Shown here piece by piece: positions 56,285 through 63,847 of a DNA stretch of 64,000 nucleotides (the stretch's first letter is position 1; each line of letters opens with the position of its first letter). The notes below the pieces were generated by a model that did no database searches, was not told the DNA's origin, and was given only the letters and a program-made list of their open reading frames with translations. The DNA is from Roseburia porci (GTDB lineage Bacteria; Bacillota; Clostridia; Lachnospirales; Lachnospiraceae): NCBI RefSeq assembly GCF_009695765.1, contig NZ_VUNI01000001.1:124001-188000 (forward strand), read 5' to 3'. The position numbers were made by a program, and so were the translations under genes.

Positions 56285-57069
56285 AGATCTTCGGAATAAA
56301 GATATTTATACATGCTTTTTAAGGCATTTTTCTCAAGTCGGGAGACCTGGGCCTGGGAAATGTGGATTTCGTCGGCAACCTCAATCTGGGTTTTGCCTTC
56401 GAAATACCGCAGTTTTATAATCTGTTCATCGCGTTCGTTCAGTCGTTCAAGTGCATCGCTTATGGACAGATCCAGAACCCAGTTCTCCTCCTTGCTTTTT
56501 TTGTCAGAGATCTGATCCATAACATAGAGGGTATCGCCGCCCTCAGTATAAATAGGATCAAAGAGACTTAGCGGTGTCTGAATGGCATCAAGAGCATAGA
56601 CAATGTCTTCTTTTGAGATACCACAGTCGGCAGAAATCTCATCAAGAGTCGGTTCATGCAAGGAAGTGCGGGAGAGGATCTCGCGGGAGTGGATCGCTTT
56701 ATAGGCAGTATCCCTGAGGGAACGTGGAATGCGGTAAGAACTGTTATCACGCAGATAACGCCGGACTTCGCCGATGATCATGGGAACTGCATAGGTGGAG
56801 AATTTTACCTGCATGTCTGGATTAAAGTTATCGATGGATTTCATGAGTCCGATGCAGCCGATCTGAAACAGATCATCGACATTTTCGTTGTGGTTACTGA
56901 AGCGTTTGATCACGGACAGTACAAGCCTCAGATTCCCTTTGATATAGCGTTCTCTTGCGGCTTTATCACCTGCCTTTATCTGTTTGAACAGTTCTGCTTT
57001 TTCCTCTTCTTTCAGAATGGGAAGCTGTGAAGTGTTGACTCCACAGATTTCGACCTTATATGCTGACAT
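56281..57069 (-). CDS. sigG: Forespore sigma factor SigG
   Basis: Late forespore sigma factor. The N-terminal YKVEICGVNTSQLP is the hallmark of sigma-G. Region 2 (LRLVLSVIKRFSNHNENVDDLFQIGCIGLMK, then KFSTYAVPMIIGEVRRYLRD), region 3 and region 4 (GKTQIEVADEIHISQAQVSRLEKNAL) are complete. The start at 57069 has a CGGAGGT site and gives 262 residues. The gene is on the opposite strand from spoIIGA-sigE and converges on the beta-CASP gene, with overlapping stop codons and no terminator between them. Confidence 0.96.
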   Translation of the reverse strand: MSAYKVEICGVNTSQLPILKEEEKAELFKQIKAGDKAARERYIKGNLRLVLSVIKRFSNHNENVDDLFQIGCIGLMKSIDNFNPDMQVKFSTYAVPMIIGEVRRYLRDNSSYRIPRSLRDTAYKAIHSREILSRTSLHEPTLDEISADCGISKEDIVYALDAIQTPLSLFDPIYTEGGDTLYVMDQISDKKSKEENWVLDLSISDALERLNERDEQIIKLRYFEGKTQIEVADEIHISQAQVSRLEKNALKSMYKYLYSEDL

Positions 57070-57095
57070 AAGAATACCTCCGGATTTGATAAAGT

Positions 57096-57125
57096 AAGGA
57101 TGCCCTGAGGGGCTTTTTTTTATAC
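57096..57125 (-). promoter_or_regulatory. Sigma-F/sigma-G-type promoter for sigG
   Basis: On the - strand: GTATA (57125-57121), 18 bases, CATCCTT (57102-57096), close to the sigma-G consensus GHATR-N18-CATnHTA. With a 15-base spacer, GGGCATCCT is also a partial sigma-F -10 box. In B. subtilis this gene is read by both factors. Confidence 0.5.
57102..57121 (+). terminator. Short GC hairpin with T8, + strand
   Basis: GCCC-TGAG-GGGC followed by eight T's. It is the first terminator-like signal for + strand transcripts that leave the beta-CASP gene and run antisense across sigG. The stem is only 4 bp. Confidence 0.45.
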
Positions 57126-57143
57126 TGTAAAATCTGGATTTTC

Positions 57144-57172
57144 TTGACAAGCATCATGGGAATGTGTAAAGT
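57144..57172 (+). promoter_or_regulatory. Sigma-A promoter for queT
   Basis: TTGACA (57144-57149), 17 bases, TAAAGT (57167-57172), ending just before the riboswitch. Confidence 0.65.
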
Positions 57173-57180
57173 AAATTATT

Positions 57181-57222
57181 GTCAGTTCGAGACCTTCCTG
57201 ACAGAAAACAAAACTAAAGGAG
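57181..57222 (+). ncRNA. PreQ1 class I riboswitch
   Basis: GTCAG (57181-57185) pairs with CTGAC (57198-57202) around a 12-base loop that contains GACC. An A-rich tail with ACAAAACTAAAGG follows, as in the preQ1-I aptamer. The tail overlaps the AAAGGAG ribosome-binding site (57216-57222), so ligand binding should hide the RBS and lower queT translation. The ligand fits the gene downstream. Confidence 0.82.
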
Positions 57223-57230
57223 AAATGAAT

Positions 57231-57737
57231 ATGAGAAACAAAAAGGTATTATTTATCGTCCAGGCTGCTATGATCGCAGCTCTTTATGTGGTGCTTACAT
57301 ACATCACCAATCTGCTCGGACTTGCGTCCGGTTCTATCCAGATCCGTTTTTCGGAGGCTCTTTGTATTCTGCCATTTTTTACACCGGCAGCAATCCCTGG
57401 ATTATGGCTTGGCTGTCTGCTTGCAAATACGCTGACAGGTGCAATTGTATATGACATTGTTTTCGGAAGTATTGCAACACTGCTTGGCGCAGTTGGAACA
57501 TATCTTCTTCGCAGACACAAAGTGTTATGCACATTACCTCCGGTAATTGCAAACATGGTCATTGTTCCGTTTGTGCTTCGTTATGGATATGGTTTTAAAA
57601 CAGTATTCCATGGAACAGACTGGTCAATTCCATTTAATGCGTTAACGGTTGGAATTGGAGAAGTGATCTCAGTATGTATTCTGGGAAGCCTTTTGATGAA
57701 AGTGCTCGGTAAATACCGCAATGTGATTTTTAAGTAA
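57231..57737 (+). CDS. queT: QueT-family queuosine precursor transporter
   Basis: A 168-residue integral membrane protein with about five helices, the substrate-binding (S) component of an ECF-type importer for queuosine precursors. The N-terminal AAMIAALYVVLTYITNL and IQIRFSEALCILPFF match the QueT family. ATG 57231 is eight bases from AAAGGAG; an ATG at 57225 is too close. Under the preQ1 riboswitch it would be made when precursor is low. The ECF energising subunits are not in this window. Confidence 0.92.
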   Translation: MRNKKVLFIVQAAMIAALYVVLTYITNLLGLASGSIQIRFSEALCILPFFTPAAIPGLWLGCLLANTLTGAIVYDIVFGSIATLLGAVGTYLLRRHKVLCTLPPVIANMVIVPFVLRYGYGFKTVFHGTDWSIPFNALTVGIGEVISVCILGSLLMKVLGKYRNVIFK

Positions 57738-57806
57738 AATACGGTTGTGGAAATGCTGATTTGTTGATAAAATGTAGGATAGTTATAGAATACGAGGAGG
57801 CAGAAA

Positions 57807-59600
57807 ATGAATAAACTGATTGATATCATCACAGATGAAGTGACAAAGGCATTCGTTGCAGCAGGATATGATGCAAAATACGGAAAAGTTACATTATCAA
57901 ACAGACCGGATCTGTGTGAATACCAGTGTAATGGAGCCATGGCTGCCGCAAAAGAATATAAATGTGCGCCGTTTATGATTTCTGATAAGATTGCAGAAGC
58001 CCTTTCCGGAAATCCGATGTTCGCTATGGCAGAATCTGTAAAGCCAGGATTTTTAAATATTAAGATCTCAAATGAATATCTTGCGGAATACTTAAATTCC
58101 ATGCAGAAAGATGAAGGCAGATATGGTTGTGAAAAGGCTGCAGAGCCAAAAACAATCATGATTGACTACGGCGGACCAAACGTTGCAAAACCACTTCATG
58201 TCGGACATCTGCGTTCGGCAATTATCGGTGAGAGTGTAAAAAGAATCGGTAAATTCATGGGACATCATATGATCGGTGATGTGCATCTTGGAGACTGGGG
58301 TCTTCAGATGGGACTGATCATTACAGAGCTTAAGCTCAGAAGACCGGAGCTTGTATATTTTGATGAGAGCTTTGAAGGAGAATATCCAAAAGAGGCACCG
58401 TTTACAATAGCCGAACTTGAAGAAATCTATCCGACAGCAAGTGGCAAATCCAAAGAAGATGCAGCATATAAGGAAGCTGCAATGCAGGCAACTTATGAAT
58501 TACAGCATGGAAGAAGAGGTTATCAGGCACTTTTAAAACACATTTTAGAGGTATCCGTAAGTGACCTTAAGAAAAACTATGAGAATCTGAATGTATCATT
58601 TGAGCTGTGGAAGGGAGAATCAGATGCCCAGCCATATATTCCGGATATGGTTCAGAAAATGAAAGATGACGGATATGCATATATCAGTGATGGAGCGCTT
58701 GTGGTGGATGTAAAAGAAGACACAGACACCAAAGAGATCCCTCCATGTATGATCTTAAAGTCAGATGGAGCCTCACTGTATAACACAACAGATCTTGCAA
58801 CCATGGTATGGAGAATGAAAGATTACCATCCGGATGAGTTGATCTATGTTGTTGACAAGCGTCAGGAACTTTATTTTACACAGGTTTTCCGTTGTGCAAG
58901 AAAGACCGGTATTGTAAAACCGGAAACCGAATTGAAATTCCTTGGTTTTGGTACAATGAACGGCAAAGATGGCAAGCCATTTAAGACCCGTGAAGGCGGT
59001 GTTATGCGTCTGGAATATCTGGTTTCTGCAATCAACGAAGAAATGCTCAAGAAGATCACGGAGAATCAGAAGAGCAAAGAAGATCTTGACATTGACCAGG
59101 AAGAAGCAGTACGTACTGCAAAGACAGTAGCGTTATCAGCAATCAAATATGGAGATCTGTCGAACCAGGCAAGCAAGGATTACATTTTTGATATTGACCG
59201 TTTCACTTCTTTTGAAGGGAATACAGGACCATATATTTTATACACAATCGTTCGAATCAAATCCATTCTTTCCAAATATGAGGCTATGGGCAAGGATGCG
59301 TCAGCATGCAGTTCTGTTATCAAAGCTGCAGACTCTGAGAATGAAAAGAATCTGATGCTTGTGCTGTCCAGATTTAATGCAGTCATGGAGAATGCATTTG
59401 AGGAAACTGCACCGCATAAGATCTGTGCATATATTTATGAACTGGCAAATGCATTTAATGGTTTTTATCATGGAACCAAGATTCTTTCGGAAGAGAATGA
59501 AGAGATCCAGAAATCCTACATTGCTGTACTCTGCCTGACAAAATGCATTCTTGAGACATGCATTGACGTACTTGGTTTTTCAGCACCAGATCGTATGTAA
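57807..59600 (+). CDS. argS: Arginyl-tRNA synthetase
   Basis: Class I synthetase charging tRNA-Arg. 597 residues: an N-terminal Add-1 domain (1-100), the HIGH motif as HVGH (131-134) inside GGPNVAKPLHVGHLRS, the catalytic fold, a KTREGG stretch near residue 395 at the place of KMSKS, and the C-terminal DALR anticodon domain (from ~470; FNAVMENAFEETAPHKI). The GAGGAGG site is well placed. No T-box is seen. It follows queT after 69 bases and may be cotranscribed. Confidence 0.97.
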   Translation: MNKLIDIITDEVTKAFVAAGYDAKYGKVTLSNRPDLCEYQCNGAMAAAKEYKCAPFMISDKIAEALSGNPMFAMAESVKPGFLNIKISNEYLAEYLNSMQKDEGRYGCEKAAEPKTIMIDYGGPNVAKPLHVGHLRSAIIGESVKRIGKFMGHHMIGDVHLGDWGLQMGLIITELKLRRPELVYFDESFEGEYPKEAPFTIAELEEIYPTASGKSKEDAAYKEAAMQATYELQHGRRGYQALLKHILEVSVSDLKKNYENLNVSFELWKGESDAQPYIPDMVQKMKDDGYAYISDGALVVDVKEDTDTKEIPPCMILKSDGASLYNTTDLATMVWRMKDYHPDELIYVVDKRQELYFTQVFRCARKTGIVKPETELKFLGFGTMNGKDGKPFKTREGGVMRLEYLVSAINEEMLKKITENQKSKEDLDIDQEEAVRTAKTVALSAIKYGDLSNQASKDYIFDIDRFTSFEGNTGPYILYTIVRIKSILSKYEAMGKDASACSSVIKAADSENEKNLMLVLSRFNAVMENAFEETAPHKICAYIYELANAFNGFYHGTKILSEENEEIQKSYIAVLCLTKCILETCIDVLGFSAPDRM

Positions 59601-59617
59601 CCGGGTGAAACATTCAG

Positions 59618-59645
59618 GCATAATTTCATAGACAAGTCATATAAA
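59618..59645 (+). promoter_or_regulatory. Putative sigma-E promoter of the spoIIIA operon
   Basis: GCATAAT (59618-59624), 13 bases, CATATAAA (59638-59645), near the sigma-E consensus KMATATT-N13-16-CATACAHT. The spoIIIA operon is sigma-E-controlled in known spore formers. Confidence 0.5.
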
Positions 59646-59646
59646 T

Positions 59647-59682
59647 AAGTCATAGGTAATTTATTTACCTGTGACTTTTTTA
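59647..59682 (+). terminator. Intrinsic terminator after argS
   Basis: A 13-bp stem (59647-59659 with 59665-59677, one G-U pair) and a T-run. Transcripts from the sigma-E promoter would start inside its 5' arm near 59652 and so could not form the full stem. Confidence 0.75.
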
Positions 59683-59700
59683 TTTGAGGTGATGAGTGGT

Positions 59701-60609
59701 ATGGAGTTTGTAAATATTTTTCCAGTGAGAATCCGGCAGACGATTCCGAAAGATAAATGGGATGGCCTGGAGGAGATACGGATCCGGGCAAAGCTTCCAG
59801 TGGAATTTCTTTATGCAGACCGGAGAAGCCTGCATTTTGGTGTCGTTGAAAAAGAGGAAATAAGGGAGATGATGAATTATCTCTCCGGATATTCCCTGTA
59901 TGCAATGGAGAATGAACTGAAAGAGGGATTTTTTACAATGAAAGGAGGCCATCGTGTCGGTGTGGTCGGAAGAGTGGCAAGAGCGGAAGACACACCGAAT
60001 GGAAAAAAAGGAATCTGTGGGATATATGATTTCAGTGGACTGAATATTCGAATTGCACATGAAAGAAAAGGCTGTGCAAAACAGCTTGTACAGCAGATCC
60101 GGCAGGGGGACAGCATACATAATACTCTGATTCTGGCGCCACCTGGTGCTGGAAAGACAACATATCTGAGAGACAGCATACGGATTTTATCCTATGGTGA
60201 TTCTGAACATATGGGACTTAAGATTGCAGTTGTGGATGAGCGTTCGGAAATAGCTGCGTGTTATCAGGGAATTCCACAGAATGACCTGGGACCGAGGACG
60301 GATGTGCTGGATAATTGTCCGAAGGAACGTGGAATATTTATGATGCTGCGGTCAATGTCGCCACAGATCATCGCCGTGGATGAGCTTGGAAAAGAGGAAG
60401 ACTTTATGGCAGTCTATCAGGCAGTATGCTCTGGAAGCAGAATACTTGGAACTGTCCATGCACAGAGAATACGCGAACTTTCCGAAAAGCCATATATGCG
60501 CAAAATCCTGGAGGCGGGAATGATAGACCGGTTTGTGCTGTTAAGCAGGGAACTGGATGGAACAAGAAAAATGCAGATATACGATGAAGCAATGAGAAGG
60601 ATATGTTAA
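59701..60609 (+). CDS. spoIIIAA: Stage III sporulation protein AA (ATPase)
   Basis: Cytoplasmic ATPase of the SpoIIIA-SpoIIQ channel between mother cell and forespore, related to secretion ATPases. The Walker A motif is APPGAGKTT (146-154), with VVDERSEIA and IIAVDELGKEED (Walker B region) further on. The ATG at 59701 lies ten bases after GAGGTG; 59692 is too close to the site. It has 302 residues and overlaps spoIIIAB by seven bases. Confidence 0.95.
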   Translation: MEFVNIFPVRIRQTIPKDKWDGLEEIRIRAKLPVEFLYADRRSLHFGVVEKEEIREMMNYLSGYSLYAMENELKEGFFTMKGGHRVGVVGRVARAEDTPNGKKGICGIYDFSGLNIRIAHERKGCAKQLVQQIRQGDSIHNTLILAPPGAGKTTYLRDSIRILSYGDSEHMGLKIAVVDERSEIAACYQGIPQNDLGPRTDVLDNCPKERGIFMMLRSMSPQIIAVDELGKEEDFMAVYQAVCSGSRILGTVHAQRIRELSEKPYMRKILEAGMIDRFVLLSRELDGTRKMQIYDEAMRRIC

Positions 60610-61118
60610 AGCTGGTTGGAATATGTGTGATATTTGGCGGGATTCTGGGAGGCATTGTAAGCTGGAATGAGAACAGAAGAATGAAGATCGGTGATATGGT
60701 CCTGCTGGAACAATTTGTTTCACATGCGGTATACCGGCTGGAAACGGAGAAGGTTTATGTAGCCGAGCTTTTAGAAGTGACAGGAGAAAAAAGCGACAGG
60801 CTGAGAGATACATTTCAGGATATTGTAGCCAAAATGCAGAAAAATGACTGTCCTTTCGGAGAACGGATCTGGACAGAAGTATGGAGGAAACACCGGGGAG
60901 AATGGAATTTTTCCGAGCAGTTTTTATTCCTTGTGACAGAATGTGCAAAAGGGCTGTTTGGAGATAATCTGAGAGAAAACATTGATGTTTTAAAGCATAT
61001 CCGGGAGCAGATGCAGATACAGATCCAGGAAGAAAAGGTACAGTGGAGAGAAAAGCAAAAAGTGTTTACACCGGTTGGAATACTTGGTGGAATTATGATC
61101 GTAATCATACTTTTATAG
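60603..61118 (+). CDS. spoIIIAB: Stage III sporulation protein AB
   Basis: A 171-residue mother-cell membrane protein of the SpoIIIA complex, similar to GspF-type secretion platform proteins. A membrane helix at each end (residues 3-20 and ~152-170) flanks a soluble helical part (FVSHAVYRLETEKVYVAELLE and LRDTFQDIVAKMQ). The start lies inside the end of spoIIIAA, so translation is coupled. Confidence 0.93.
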   Translation: MLKLVGICVIFGGILGGIVSWNENRRMKIGDMVLLEQFVSHAVYRLETEKVYVAELLEVTGEKSDRLRDTFQDIVAKMQKNDCPFGERIWTEVWRKHRGEWNFSEQFLFLVTECAKGLFGDNLRENIDVLKHIREQMQIQIQEEKVQWREKQKVFTPVGILGGIMIVIILL

Positions 61119-61130
61119 GAGAGGAATGCT

Positions 61131-61325
61131 ATGGGCATAACAATTATTTTTAAAATTGCGGCAGTTGGGATCATTGTTACGGTTTTAAGCCAGGTACTCA
61201 AACACAGCGGAAGAGAGGAACATGCTTTTTTATTAAGTCTTGCGGGACTGATCATTGTATTATTCTGGATCGTTCCGTATATCAGTGAACTGTTTGAAAC
61301 AATGGAAACATTATTTTCGTTGTAA
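61131..61325 (+). CDS. spoIIIAC: Stage III sporulation protein AC
   Basis: A 64-residue protein with two membrane helices (IIFKIAAVGIIVTVLSQVL and FLLSLAGLIIVLFWIV), typical of SpoIIIAC. The RBS TAGGAGAGG is close by. Length and position match the family exactly. Confidence 0.95.
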   Translation: MGITIIFKIAAVGIIVTVLSQVLKHSGREEHAFLLSLAGLIIVLFWIVPYISELFETMETLFSL

Positions 61326-61338
61326 AGGGGGCGGGCAT

Positions 61339-61716
61339 ATTTTAAAAATCGGACTGATCGGAATTGTAAGTGTATTTCTGGGAATGATTCTTCGAAAGGA
61401 AAAAGGGGAGTTTGCCATATTGGTCGGACTTGCAGCAGGTATCGTAATATTCGTATATGCACTGGCACAATTTTCCGCCATTTCTCAATTTATCGGGGGC
61501 ATCTGGGAACAACTTCCGGTGGAACATTCATTTATGATCCAGCTTTTAAAAATGTTAGGGATTACTTACGTGGCTGACTTCTCCGCCGGAATCTGTAAGG
61601 ACAATGGGTATCAGGCTGTTGGCGGACAGATTGAACTGTTCGCAAAGCTTTCCATTCTCGCACTTAGTATCCCCGGACTTGCCTATCTTACGGATGTATT
61701 GGAGCAGTTCTTATGA
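61339..61716 (+). CDS. spoIIIAD: Stage III sporulation protein AD (probable AUU start)
   Basis: A membrane protein of the SpoIIIA complex with four hydrophobic segments (IGLIGIVSVFLGMIL, FAILVGLAAGIVIFVYAL and onward). The family begins with M, one to three residues and KIG or KIA; here the only fitting codon in frame is ATT at 61339 (ATT TTA AAA ATC), seven bases after AAAGGGGG. This gives 125 residues (133 in B. subtilis). In-frame GTG 61285 and TTG 61294 lie inside spoIIIAC and lack a site. The end overlaps spoIIIAE (ATGA). Confidence 0.88.
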   Translation: MLKIGLIGIVSVFLGMILRKEKGEFAILVGLAAGIVIFVYALAQFSAISQFIGGIWEQLPVEHSFMIQLLKMLGITYVADFSAGICKDNGYQAVGGQIELFAKLSILALSIPGLAYLTDVLEQFL

Positions 61717-62942
61717 GTGGGAAAAGGAAAGTTTGGCTGATCCTGCTCTTGTGTCTGATGTGCCTTGGAATTGAAATGCCGGCAAAAGAGATCTGTTATG
61801 CTGCAGATACCAGGGAAGAAACACAAAAAGAACTGGAAACAGAAAGTGAACAGCAATATCTGGATGAGATCCTTAAGCATCTTGATTTTTCGAAAGCGGA
61901 TGCATTTACCGGGCAGCAGCTGCCGGAGAAATACAGCTTTTCCGGGCTGGTGGAAGATCTGATTAATGAATATAAAATAAGTTTTGACGCAAACGGAAGC
62001 GGTCAAAAAGAGCATGACTGGCTGCTTGATATTGGAACCTATGTATTAGATCTTTTTTTCTATGAGATTGCGGCAGCAAGACCGATGTTTGTACAGATGC
62101 TTCTTCTTGCAATTTTGTTTGCTGTAACAAACCGGGTATGCATGACCTGCAGCGGATATGTATCAAATATGAGCTTTCTGGTTGTGTATGGGGCAATGAT
62201 GCTTCTTTTGATGCAGTCATTTTTATTGCTGCATCAGGTGCTGCAGGATGGAATGCAGATGGTCATTGATTTTCTAGAAGCGCTGGTCCCCGCATATGCA
62301 ACAACCCTGATGTTATCCGGAAATGCAGCTTCGGCAGGGATTTTCTATGAGATGACATTTGGAATGGTGCTTTTACTCGAATCAGCACTCAAATTATTTC
62401 TTGTTCCGGCAATCCATGTGTTTGTGCTTTTGGAATTTGTGGATCATCTGTTTGAAGAAGAAAAGCTTTCGAAACTTGCGGAACTGATCGAATCCGGAAT
62501 CGGAATCTGTATAAAAATTGCAGTCGGAAGTGTCATCGGGATCAGCACGGTTCAGTCCTTTCTTACGACTGCAAAAGACCGTCTATCCGGAAATATGATT
62601 TTAAAATCCGTATCTATGCTTCCGGGAGTGGGAAATACGATCGGATCGGCGGGGGAAATCGTGCTTGGATGTGGGATTCTGATCAAAAACAGTGTAGGAG
62701 TGGCAGCAGTGATCGTACTGCTTGTTGTCTGTCTGCTTCCGCTTGTGAAGATCTTCAGCTTTACTTTTTTGTACAGGCTGATCGTGGCACTTTTGCAGCC
62801 GGTGGCAGATCAAAGACTGGTGGAATGTGTGCATGGTGTAGCGAGGGGAAGCACCCTGTATCTTAAGATTATGGTAAATACGATGCTGTTATTTATGATC
62901 GTTATATCCATGGTGACAACATCGACAAGTTTTATATACTGA
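61713..62942 (+). CDS. spoIIIAE: Stage III sporulation protein AE
   Basis: A 409-residue multi-pass protein. A signal peptide (residues 1-30; KVWLILLLCLMCLGIEMPAKEICYA) is followed by a short charged outer part and six or more membrane helices. The LEALVPAYATTLMLSG and the SVSMLPGVGNTIGSAGE motifs are typical of SpoIIIAE. The ATG overlaps the spoIIIAD stop codon by four bases. Confidence 0.95.
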   Translation: MSGKRKVWLILLLCLMCLGIEMPAKEICYAADTREETQKELETESEQQYLDEILKHLDFSKADAFTGQQLPEKYSFSGLVEDLINEYKISFDANGSGQKEHDWLLDIGTYVLDLFFYEIAAARPMFVQMLLLAILFAVTNRVCMTCSGYVSNMSFLVVYGAMMLLLMQSFLLLHQVLQDGMQMVIDFLEALVPAYATTLMLSGNAASAGIFYEMTFGMVLLLESALKLFLVPAIHVFVLLEFVDHLFEEEKLSKLAELIESGIGICIKIAVGSVIGISTVQSFLTTAKDRLSGNMILKSVSMLPGVGNTIGSAGEIVLGCGILIKNSVGVAAVIVLLVVCLLPLVKIFSFTFLYRLIVALLQPVADQRLVECVHGVARGSTLYLKIMVNTMLLFMIVISMVTTSTSFIY

Positions 62943-62951
62943 GTGGGGAAA

Positions 62952-63245
62952 ATGGAAACGGTTACATCTTTTATAAAAAATTTTTTTGTACTTATGCTGA
63001 TTCTTTTTGTTTTTACGTATCTCGTTCCAAAGGACAGATATCAGAAGTATTTTCAGTTTTTTATCGGAATATTTATGGCGGTGATCCTGCTTGCACCGGT
63101 TGTGAAATGGATCATGAGGGATGATTCGCAGGCAGCATACCGCAATCTGGAACAGATCACGGATCGATTAAATGAAATTGAATTCAATGAAGAAAATGAG
63201 GAGGATATTTTTGAAATTTTCTACATGGACAATAATACGGAATAA
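62952..63245 (+). CDS. spoIIIAF: Stage III sporulation protein AF, short form
   Basis: Only 97 residues from ATG 62952, or 100 from GTG 62943, which abuts the spoIIIAE stop codon. Two membrane helices are seen (FVLMLILFVFTYLVP and FFIGIFMAVILLAPVV), then a short acidic tail. SpoIIIAF of B. subtilis is about 206 residues with a soluble ring-building domain, which is missing here. Position between AE and AG supports the call. The RBS is unclear. Confidence 0.82.
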   Translation: METVTSFIKNFFVLMLILFVFTYLVPKDRYQKYFQFFIGIFMAVILLAPVVKWIMRDDSQAAYRNLEQITDRLNEIEFNEENEEDIFEIFYMDNNTE

Positions 63246-63768
63246 GATCCGGCATATGAAGGGACAGGACTGGCTGATTGTCATATTAATTGGTATGCTG
63301 ATCCTGATTGTTGCAATTCCATCGGGAAGTGGATCAAAGATAGGAAAACAGGATACAAAAGAAACCAGTGACGAAAAAAACGGAAAAACAGACGGGAGTC
63401 TGGAGGACAATGAACGGGAATATGCAGCACAATTGGAAAAAAAACTGGAAAATATACTGGAAAAGATGGAAGGTGTGGGAAATGTTGATGTCATGATCAC
63501 ATTGAAGGACGAAGGAGAGACGGTTTTGGACAAAGATGTTTCGTCAAATTCTGAGTCTTATCAGGAAAATACGGTTATTTTTGACTCGGGGAATCAGAAC
63601 AGTCCGTATGTAACGAAAGAGACCGCACCGCAGATTGAGGGGGTTGTGGTCGTAGCTGAAGGCGGAAAAAATGCGGCAGTACAGAGCAGTATCATGGATG
63701 CTGTGACGGCATTGTTTGGTGTGGAGGCACATAAGATAAAGGTCGTGCCAATGCAAAATGTGGAATAA
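63211..63768 (+). CDS. spoIIIAG: Stage III sporulation protein AG
   Basis: A single-pass membrane protein that forms a large ring in the intermembrane space between mother cell and forespore. The membrane helix is at ~20-36 (WLIVILIGMLILIVAIP); the outer part has the ring-building motif region (LEKKLENILEKMEGVGNVDVMITL) and a C-terminal GVVVVAEGG stretch. TTG 63211 is chosen for the GGAGG six bases upstream, giving 185 residues; ATGs at 63172 and 63256 are alternatives. It overlaps spoIIIAF by 35 bases. Confidence 0.92.
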   Translation: MKFSTWTIIRNKIRHMKGQDWLIVILIGMLILIVAIPSGSGSKIGKQDTKETSDEKNGKTDGSLEDNEREYAAQLEKKLENILEKMEGVGNVDVMITLKDEGETVLDKDVSSNSESYQENTVIFDSGNQNSPYVTKETAPQIEGVVVVAEGGKNAAVQSSIMDAVTALFGVEAHKIKVVPMQNVE

Positions 63769-63782
63769 TCATGATTTGTGAG

Positions 63783-63811
63783 GCATATTTTGATGAGGCG
63801 GAATATAAAAT
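63783..63811 (+). promoter_or_regulatory. Possible extra sigma-E-type promoter before spoIIIAH
   Basis: GCATATT (63783-63789) fits the sigma-E -35 box perfectly; AATATAAA (63802-63809) is a weak -10 box at a 12-base spacing, one short of the usual range. It lies in the 79-base gap between AG and AH. Confidence 0.3.
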
Positions 63812-63847
63812 GATAATAGTTGAATAGTCCATACAGGAGGAACCACA

